A DNA stretch of 64,000 bases from Coriaria nepalensis. Its lineage: Eukaryota; Streptophyta; Magnoliopsida; Cucurbitales; Coriariaceae. How positions within the stretch are numbered: position 1 is the first letter of the stretch; each line of letters opens with the position of its first letter. The translations under genes and the position numbers were made by a program. Location: contig CP114493.1 of assembly GCA_027186245.1 (NCBI GenBank), positions 4,471,501 through 4,535,500 of the forward strand. The letters are read 5' to 3'. Positions 55,443 through 64,000 of this stretch are shown in pieces. Under the pieces are notes generated by a model. That model ran no database searches. It saw nothing but the letters and a program-made list of their open reading frames with translations, and was not told the origin of the DNA.

Positions 55443-57630
55443 ACATATCCCCCAATAGTCGTTAGCATGTTTTGCACAAAACTCATGATCGAAGTGGGTA
55501 AAGAGAATTCGTTCAACTCGCCTTAATATGTGATTCATTGGCTTGAGGTGACTCATTGACATGATTTTAAGGTGAAATAAATACATACATAACCGCCAAA
55601 GATTATTAACATGTTATGCACCAAACTCATGTTTGAATTGTGAAAATTTAATTCATTAGAACCGCCTTCATATGGTTCAATTACTTGAGATGAATCATTG
55701 ACATGATTTTATGGTGAAACAAATGCACACATATCCCCCAAAGGTCATCAACATGTTATGCACGAAACTCATATTTGAAGTGCGAAAATAGAATTTGTTC
55801 GAACAGCCTTCATATAATTCATTGGCTTGACGTGGCTCGTCGACATAATTTTAAGGTGGAATAAACGCATCCATATCCCCCAGATATTATTAATGTGTTG
55901 TGCACGAAACTCATGTTTGAAGTGCGAAAATAGAATTCATTGGAACCGCCTTCATATGGTTCAATGACTTGAGAAGACTCATCGACATGATTCTAAGGTG
56001 AAACAAAAATGCACAAATATCCCCCAAATGTCGTCAGCATGTTGTGCACGAAACTCATGATTCAAGTGCGAAAATAGAATTCGTTCGACTCGCCTTAATA
56101 TGATTCAGTGGCTTGAGGTGACTCATTAACATGATTTTAGAATGGAATAAATGCATACATATCCCCTTAATATTATTAACTTGTTGTGCACCAAACTCAT
56201 GTTTGGAGTGCAAAAATAGAATTCATTGGAACCGCCTTCATATGGTTCAATGACTTGAGATGACTCATTGACATAATTTTAAGGTGAAACAAATACACAC
56301 ATATCCCCCAATAGTCGTTAGCATGTTTTGCACAAAACTCATGATCGAAGTGGGTAAATAGAATTCGTTCAGCTCGCCTTAATATGTGATTCATTGGCTT
56401 TAGGTGACTCATTGACATGATTTTAAGGTGAAATAAATACATACATAACCGCCAAAGATTATTAACATGTTATGCACCAAACTCATGTTTGAATTGTGAA
56501 AATTTAATTCATTAGAACCGCCTTCATATGGTTCAATTACTTGAGATGAATCATTGACATGATTTTATGGTGAAACAAATGCACACATATCCCCCAAAGG
56601 TCATCAACATGTTATGCACGAAACTCATATTTGAAGTGCGAAAATAGAATTTGTTCGAACAGCCTTCATATAATTCATTGGCTTGACGTGGCTCGTCGAC
56701 ATAATTTTAAGGTGGAATAAACGCATCCATATCCCCCAGATATTATTAATGTGTTGTGCACGAAACTCATGTTTGAAGTGCGAAAATAGAATTCATTGGA
56801 ACCGCCTTCATATGGTTCAATGACTTGAGAAGACTCATCGACATGATTCTAAGGTGAAACAAAAATGCACAAATATCCCCCAAATGTCGTCAGCATGTTG
56901 TGCACGAAACTCATGATTCAAGTGCGAAAATAGAATTCGTTCGACTCGCCTTAATATGATTCAGTGGCTTGAGGTGACTCATTAACATGATTTTAGAATG
57001 GAATAAATGCATACATATCCCCTTAATATTATTAACTTGTTGTGCACCAAACTCATGTTTGGAGTGCAAAAATAGAATTCATTGGAACCGCCTTCATATG
57101 GTTCAATGACTTGAGATGACTCATTGACATAATTTTAAGGTGAAACAAATACACACATATCCCCCAATAGTCGTTAGCATGTTTTGCACAAAACTCATGA
57201 TCGAAGTGGGTAAATAGAATTCGTTCAGCTCGCCTTAATATGTGATTCATTGGCTTTAGGTGACTCATTGACATGATTTTAAGGTGAAATAAATACATAC
57301 ATAACCGCCAAAGATTATTAACATGTTATGCACCAAACTCATGTTTGAATTGTGAAAATTTAATTCATTAGAACCGCCTTCATATGGTTCAATTACTTGA
57401 GATGAATCATTGACATGATTTTATGGTGAAACAAATGCATACATATCCCCCAAAGGTCATCAACATGTTATGCACGAAACTCATATTTGAAGTGCGAAAA
57501 TAGAATTTGTTCGAACAGCCTTCATATAATTCATTGGCTTGACGTGGCTCGTCGACATAATTTTAAGGTGGAATAAACGCATCCATATCCCCCAGATATT
57601 ATTAATGTGTTGTGCACGAAACTCATGTTT
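55443..57630 (+). repeat. 6-monomer HOR, ~2.5 copies of 856 bp
   Basis: Corresponding points at 55586, 56442 and 57298, exactly 5448 bp downstream of 50138, 50994 and 51850. The first copy has CAACTCGCC where 50075 has CAACTTGCC. Ends at the 57631 junction. Confidence 0.93.
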
Positions 57631-60600
57631 CAAGTGCAAAAATAGAATTCATTGGAACCGCCTTCATATGGTTCAATGAGTTGAGATGACTCATTGACAT
57701 GATATTAAGGTGAAAACAAATGCAGACATATCCCCCCAATTTCATTAACACGTTATGCACGAACCTAATATTTGAAGTGCTAAAATAGAATTTGTTCGGA
57801 TCGCCTACTTATTATTCATTGGCTTGAGGTGACTCATTCACACGATTTTAAGGTAGAATAAATGCATACATATCCCCCAAATATTATAACATGTTGTGCA
57901 CAAAAGTCATGTTTGAAGTGCGAAAATGAATTTATTGGAACGCCTTCGTATGGTCCAATGACTTGAGATGACTCGTTGACATGATTTTATGGTGAAACAA
58001 AAGTACACATATCCCCCAAAGGTCGTTAGCATGTTGTGCATGAAACTCATGTTTGAAATGCGAAAATAGAATTCGTTCAACTCGTCTTAATATGATTCAT
58101 TGGCCTGAGGTGACTCATTGACATGATTTTAAGGTGGAATAAATCCATACATATCCCCTAAATATTATTAACTTAGTGTGCGCCAAACTCATGTTTGAAG
58201 TGCAAAAATAAAATTAATTGGAACCGCCTTCATACGGTTCAATGTCTAGAGATGAATCATTGACATGATTTTAAGGAGAAACAAATGCAGACATATCACC
58301 CAAAGGTCATTAACATGTTATGCACGAACCTCATATTTGAAGTGCTAAAATAGAATTTGTTCGAATCGCCTACTTATTATTCATTGGCTTGAGGTGACTC
58401 ATTCACACAATTTTAAGGTGGAATAAATGCATACATATCCCCCAAATATTAGTAACATGTTGTGCACGAAACTCATGTTTGAAGTGCAAAAATAGAATTC
58501 ATTGGAACCGCCTTCTTATGGTTCAATGACTTTAGATGACTCGTTGACAAGATTTTAAGGTAAAACAAATGCACACATATCTCCCAATGGTCGTTAGCAT
58601 GTTGTGCACGAAACTCATGATTCAATTGCGAAAATAGAATTCGTTCGACTCGCCTTAATATGATTCAGTTGCTTGAGGTGACTCATTAACATGATTTTAG
58701 AATGGATTAAATGCATACATATCCCCTTAATATTATTAACTTGTTGTGCACCAAAACTAATGTTTGAAGTGCAAAAATAGAATTCATTAGAACCGCCTTC
58801 ATATGGTTCAATGACTTGAGATGACTCATTGACATGATTTTAAGGTGAAACAAATGTAGACATATCCCCCCAAGGTCATTAACACGTTATGCACGAACCT
58901 CATATTTGAAGTGCTAAAATAGAATTTGTTTGAATCGCCTACTTATTATTCATTGGCTTAAGATGACTCATTTACACGATTTTAAGGTAGAATAAATGCA
59001 TACATATCCCCCAAATATTATAACATGTTGTGCACAAAAGTCATGTTTGAAGTGCGAAAATGAATTTATTGGAACGCCTTCGTATGGTCCAATGACTTGA
59101 GATGACTCATTGACATGATTTTATGGTGAAACAAATGTACACATATCCCCCAAAGGTCGTTAGCATGTTGTGCATGAAACTCATGTTTGAAGTGCGAAAA
59201 TAGAATTCGTTCAAATCGTCTTAATATGATTCATTGGCCTCGTCTTAATATGATTCATTGGCCTCGTCTTAATATGATTCATTGGCCTGAGGTGACTCAT
59301 TGACCTGATTTTAAGGTGGAATAAATCCATACATATCCCCTAAATATTATTAACTTGTTGTGCGCCAAACTCATGTTTGAAGTGCAAAAATAAAATTAAT
59401 TGGAACCGCCTTCATACGGTTCAATGTCTAGAGATGAAACATTGACATGATTTTAAGGCGAAACAAATGCAGACATATCCCCCAAAGGTCATTAACATGT
59501 TATGCACGAACGTTATATTTGAAGTGCTATAAAAGAATTTGTTCGAATCGCCTACTTATTATTCATTGGCTTGAGGTGACTCATTTACACAATTTTAAGG
59601 TGGAATAAATGCATACATAACCCCCAAATATTATTAACATGTTGTGCACGAAAGTCATGTTTGAAGTGCGAAAATGAATTTATTGGAACTCCTTCGTATG
59701 GTCCAATGACTTGAGATGACTCATTGACATGATTTTATGGTGAAACAAATGTACACATATCCCCCAAAGGTCGTTAGCATGTTGTGCATGAAACTCATGT
59801 TTGAAGTGCGAAAATAGAATTCGTTCAACTTGTCTTAATATGATTCATTGGCCTGAGGTGACTCATTGACATGATTTTAAGATGGAATAAATCCATACAT
59901 ATCCCCTAAATATTATTAACTTGTTGTGCGCCAAACTCATGTTTGAAGTGCAAAAATAAAATTAATTGGAACCGCCTTGATACGGTTCAATGTCTAGAGA
60001 TGAATCATTCACATGACTTTAAGGAGAAACAAATGCAGACATATCACCCAAAGGTCATTAACATGTTATGCACGAACCTCATATTTGAAGTGCTAAAATA
60101 GAATTTGTTCGAATCGCCTACTTATTATTCATTGGCTTGAGGTGACTCATTCACACAATTTTAAGGTGGAATAAATGCATGCATATCCCCCAAATATTAT
60201 TAACATATTGTGCACGAAAGTCATGTTTGAAGTGCGAAAATAGAATTCATTACAACTGCCTTCATATGGTTCAATGAGTTGAGATGACTCATTGACATAA
60301 TTTTAGGGTGAAACAAGTGCACACGTGGATCCCAAAGGTTATTAACATGTTATGCACGAACCTCATATTTGAAGTGCTAAAATAGAATTTGTTCGAATCG
60401 CCTACTTATTATTTATTGGCTTGAGGTGACTCATTCACACAATTTTAAGGTGGAATAAATGCATACATATCCCCCAAATATTATTAACATGTTGTGCACG
60501 AAACTCATGTTTGAAGTGCGAAAATAGAATTCATTGGAACCGCCTTCATACGGTTCAATAACTTGAGATGACTCATTGACATGATTTTATGGTGAAACAA

Positions 60601-60890
60601 ATGCACACATGGATCCCAAAGGTCATTAACATGTTATGCACGAACCTCATATTTGAAGTGCCAAAATAGAATTTGTTCGAATCGCCTACTTATTATTTAT
60701 TGGCTTGAGGTGACTCATTCACACAATTTTAAGGTGGAATAAATGGATACATATCCCCCAAATATTATTAACATGTTGTGCACGAAACCCATGTTTTAAG
60801 TACGAAAATGGAATTCATTTGAACCGCCTTCATATGGTTGAATGACTTGAGATGACTCATTGACATAATTTTAAGGTGAAACAAATACAC
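57631..60890 (+). repeat. ~23-monomer spacer block, copy 3
   Basis: Same length and order as 52183-55442. One private change is ACCAAAACTAATG near 58750, where other copies have ACTCATG. GGATCC sites are at 60327 and 60611. Confidence 0.92.
59216..59287 (+). repeat. 24-bp minisatellite, 3 copies
   Basis: Three tandem 24-bp units, as at 53768-53839, and 5448 bp downstream of it. Confidence 0.95.
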
Positions 60891-62222
60891 ACATATCCCC
60901 CAATAGTCGTTAGCATGTTTTGCACAAAACTCATGATCGAAGTGGGTAAAGAGAATTCGTTCAACTCGCCTTAATATGTGATTCATTGGCTTGAGGTGAC
61001 TCATTGACATGATTTTAAGGTGAAATAAATACATACATAACCGCCAAAGATTATTAACATGTTATGCACCAAACTCATGTTTGAATTGTGAAAATTTAAT
61101 TCATTAGAACCGCCTTCATATGGTTCAATTACTTGAGATGAATCATTGACATGATTTTATGGTGAAACAAATGCACACATATCCCCCAAAGGTCATCAAC
61201 ATGTTATGCACGAAACTCATATTTGAAGTGCGAAAATAGAATTTGTTCGAACAGCCTTCATATAATTCATTGGCTTGACGTGGCTCGTCGACATAATTTT
61301 AAGGTGGAATAAACGCATCCATATCCCCCAGATATTATTAATGTGTTGTGCACGAAACTCATGTTTGAAGTGCGAAAATAGAATTCATTGGAACCGCCTT
61401 CATATGGTTCAATGACTTGAGAAGACTCATCGACATGATTCTAAGGTGAAACAAAAATGCACAAATATCCCCCAAATGTCGTCAGCATGTTGTGCACGAA
61501 ACTCATGATTCAAGTGCGAAAATAGAATTCGTTCGACTCGCCTTAATATGATTCAGTGGCTTGAGGTGACTCATTAACATGATTTTAGAATGGAATAAAT
61601 GCATACATATCCCCTTAATATTATTAACTTGTTGTGCACCAAACTCATGTTTGGAGTGCAAAAATAGAATTCATTGGAACCGCCTTCATATGGTTCAATG
61701 ACTTGAGATGACTCATTGACATAATTTTAAGGTGAAACAAATACACACATATCCCCCAATAGTCGTTAGCATGTTTTGCACAAAACTCATGATCGAAGTG
61801 GGTAAATAGAATTCGTTCAGCTCGCCTTAATATGTGATTCATTGGCTTTAGGTGACTCATTGACATGATTTTAAGGTGAAATAAATACATACATAACCGC
61901 CAAAGATTATTAACATGTTATGCACCAAACTCATGTTTGAATTGTGAAAATTTAATTCATTAGAACCGCCTTCATATGGTTCAATTACTTGAGATGAATC
62001 ATTGACATGATTTTATGGTGAAACAAATGCATACATATCCCCCAAAGGTCATCAACATGTTATGCACGAAACTCATATTTGAAGTGCGAAAATAGAATTT
62101 GTTCGAACAGCCTTCATATAATTCATTGGCTTGACGTGGCTCGTCGACATAATTTTAAGGTGGAATAAACGCATCCATATCCCCCAGATATTATTAATGT
62201 GTTGTGCACGAAACTCATGTTT
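60891..62222 (+). repeat. 6-monomer HOR, ~1.5 copies of 856 bp
   Basis: Only two corresponding points (61034 and 61890) precede the junction at 62223. This array is one 856-bp unit shorter than the two before it, and the composite repeat 57631-62222 is 4592 bp, exactly 5448 minus 856. Confidence 0.93.
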
Positions 62223-64000
62223 CAAGTGCAAAAATAGAATTCATTGGAACCGCCTTCATATGGTTCAATGAGTTGAGATGACTCATTGACATGATATTAA
62301 GGTGAAAACAAATGCAGACATATCCCCCCAATTTCATTAACACGTTATGCACGAACCTAATATTTGAAGTGCTAAAATAGAATTTGTTCGGATCGCCTAC
62401 TTATTATTCATTGGCTTGAGGTGACTCATTCACACGATTTTAAGGTAGAATAAATGCATACATATCCCCCAAATATTATAACATGTTGTGCACAAAAGTC
62501 ATGTTTGAAGTGCGAAAATGAATTTATTGGAACGCCTTCGTATGGTCCAATGACTTGAGATGACTCGTTGACATGATTTTATGGTGAAACAAAAGTACAC
62601 ATATCCCCCAAAGGTCGTTAGCATGTTGTGCATGAAACTCATGTTTGAAATGCGAAAATAGAATTCGTTCAACTCGTCTTAATATGATTCATTGGCCTGA
62701 GGTGACTCATTGACATGATTTTAAGGTGGAATAAATCCATACATATCCCCTAAATATTATTAACTTAGTGTGCGCCAAACTCATGTTTGAAGTGCAAAAA
62801 TAAAATTAATTGGAACCGCCTTCATACGGTTCAATGTCTAGAGATGAATCATTGACATGATTTTAAGGAGAAACAAATGCAGACATATCACCCAAAGGTC
62901 ATTAACATGTTATGCACGAACCTCATATTTGAAGTGCTAAAATAGAATTTGTTCGAATCGCCTACTTATTATTCATTGGCTTGAGGTGACTCATTCACAC
63001 AATTTTAAGGTGGAATAAATGCATACATATCCCCCAAATATTAGTAACATGTTGTGCACGAAACTCATGTTTGAAGTGCAAAAATAGAATTCATTGGAAC
63101 CGCCTTCTTATGGTTCAATGACTTTAGATGACTCGTTGACAAGATTTTAAGGTAAAACAAATGCACACATATCTCCCAATGGTCGTTAGCATGTTGTGCA
63201 CGAAACTCATGATTCAATTGCGAAAATAGAATTCGTTCGACTCGCCTTAATATGATTCAGTTGCTTGAGGTGACTCATTAACATGATTTTAGAATGGATT
63301 AAATGCATACATATCCCCTTAATATTATTAACTTGTTGTGCACCAAAACTCATGTTTGAAGTGCAAAAATAGAATTCATTAGAACCGCCTTCATATGGTT
63401 CAATGACTTGAGATGACTCATTGACATGATTTTAAGGTGAAACAAATGTAGACATATCCCCCCAAGGTCATTAACACGTTATGCACGAACCTCATATTTG
63501 AAGTGCTAAAATAGAATTTGTTTGAATCGCCTACTTATTATTCATTGGCTTAAGATGACTCATTTACACGATTTTAAGGTAGAATAAATGCATACATATC
63601 CCCCAAATATTATAACATGTTGTGCACAAAAGTCATGTTTGAAGTGCGAAAATGAATTTATTGGAACGCCTTCGTATGGTCCAATGACTTGAGATGACTC
63701 ATTGACATGATTTTATGGTGAAACAAATGTACACATATCCCCCAAAGGTCGTTAGCATGTTGTGCATGAAACTCATGTTTGAAGTGCGAAAATAGAATTC
63801 GTTCAAATCGTCTTAATATGATTCATTGGCCTCGTCTTAATATGATTCATTGGCCTGAGGTGACTCATTGACCTGATTTTAAGGTGGAATAAATCCATAC
63901 ATATCCCCTAAATATTATTAACTTGTTGTGCGCCAAACTCATGTTTGAAGTGCAAAAATAAAATTAATTGGAACCGCCTTCATACGGTTCAATGTCTAGA
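62223..64000 (+). repeat. ~23-monomer spacer block, copy 4 (cut by window end)
   Basis: Begins at the TTTCAAGTGCA junction and follows the order of 46759-48536. It is truncated only because the window ends. Its minisatellite has two units, as in copy 1. Confidence 0.9.
63808..63855 (+). repeat. 24-bp minisatellite, 2 copies
   Basis: Two tandem units at the same site as the other three blocks, giving 2-3-3-2 from left to right. Confidence 0.95.

Larger units (their letters stand above)
1..64000 (+). repeat. Satellite DNA array, ~142-143 bp monomers, alternating classes A and B
   Basis: Successive 'ACATAT' anchors at 25, 167, 310, 452, 592 and 734 give spacings of 140-143 bp, and the same motif order continues to the last base. 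Every monomer reads in the same direction and I found no inversion. Class A carries 'AACCGCCTTCATATGGTTCA' and 'GGTCGTTAGC'; class B carries 'GGTGGAATAAATGCATAC' and 'AATATTATTAAC'. They alternate almost everywhere, so the basic unit is a dimer of about 285 bp. Shared blocks are TGACTCATTGACATGATTTT, ACATATCCCCC and GTTGTGCACGAAACTCATG. Most monomers contain GAATTC, so an EcoRI digest should give a ladder. Monomer length and HOR structure are typical of centromeric or pericentromeric satellites; that role is inferred. Family and species are not recognised. No stretch over 300 bp lacks satellite sequence. Confidence 0.97.

Noticed and set aside
1..64000. Assignment to a named plant satellite family or species
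   Set aside because: I compared it from memory with well-known plant centromere repeats (such as the Arabidopsis ~178 bp and soybean ~92 bp satellites) and saw no match. Without a database search the taxon stays open.

Overview
The whole 64 kb window is one uninterrupted tandem array of a single AT-rich satellite family. The monomers are about 142-143 bp, all in the same orientation, roughly 450 in total. I see no protein-coding gene, RNA gene, transposon, CRISPR array or non-satellite spacer. Uniform monomers close to one nucleosome in length, arranged in multi-kilobase higher-order repeats (HORs), point to the centromere or pericentromere of a eukaryote. I lean towards a plant, but I do not recognise the family and cannot name the taxon from sequence alone.

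The monomers fall into two classes that alternate. Class A has 'AACCGCCTTCATATGGTTCA', 'GGTGAAACAAATG' and 'GGTCGTTAGC' or 'GGTCATTAAC'. Class B has 'CGCCTTAATATGATTCA' or 'CGCCTACTTATTATTCATTG', 'GGTGGAATAAATGCATAC' and 'AATATTATTAAC'. The ancestral unit is therefore an A-B dimer of about 285 bp. Both classes share the blocks TGACTCATTGACATGATTTT, ACATATCCCCC and GTTGTGCACGAAACTCATG.

Layout. (1) 1-33045: a 15-monomer variant, then seven full copies of a 31-monomer HOR (4408-4420 bp each), nearly identical to each other. (2) 33046-41146: a disordered zone with one 19-monomer copy (2699 bp), two truncated or chimeric units, a short mosaic, and an isolated piece of the right-hand repeat type. 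(3) 41147-46758: about 6.5 copies of a 6-monomer HOR of exactly 856 bp. (4) 46759-64000: a composite repeat of 38 monomers (5424-5448 bp) in which blocks of about 23 monomers alternate with 1.5-2.5 copies of the 856-bp unit.

The repeat types are related by descent. The 15-, 19- and 17-monomer forms look like the 31-monomer unit with blocks removed, joined inside monomers of the same class. The 856-bp unit matches, in order, monomers 12-15 and 18-19 of the 31-monomer unit. The window thus records unequal exchange, block duplication and probably gene conversion in a satellite array. Short open frames on the minus strand recur with the repeat period and are judged non-coding. Monomer numbers below count from the 'ACATAT' of the monomer at 2153 (monomer 1). 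All unit boundaries are conventions placed at that motif, not biological edges.
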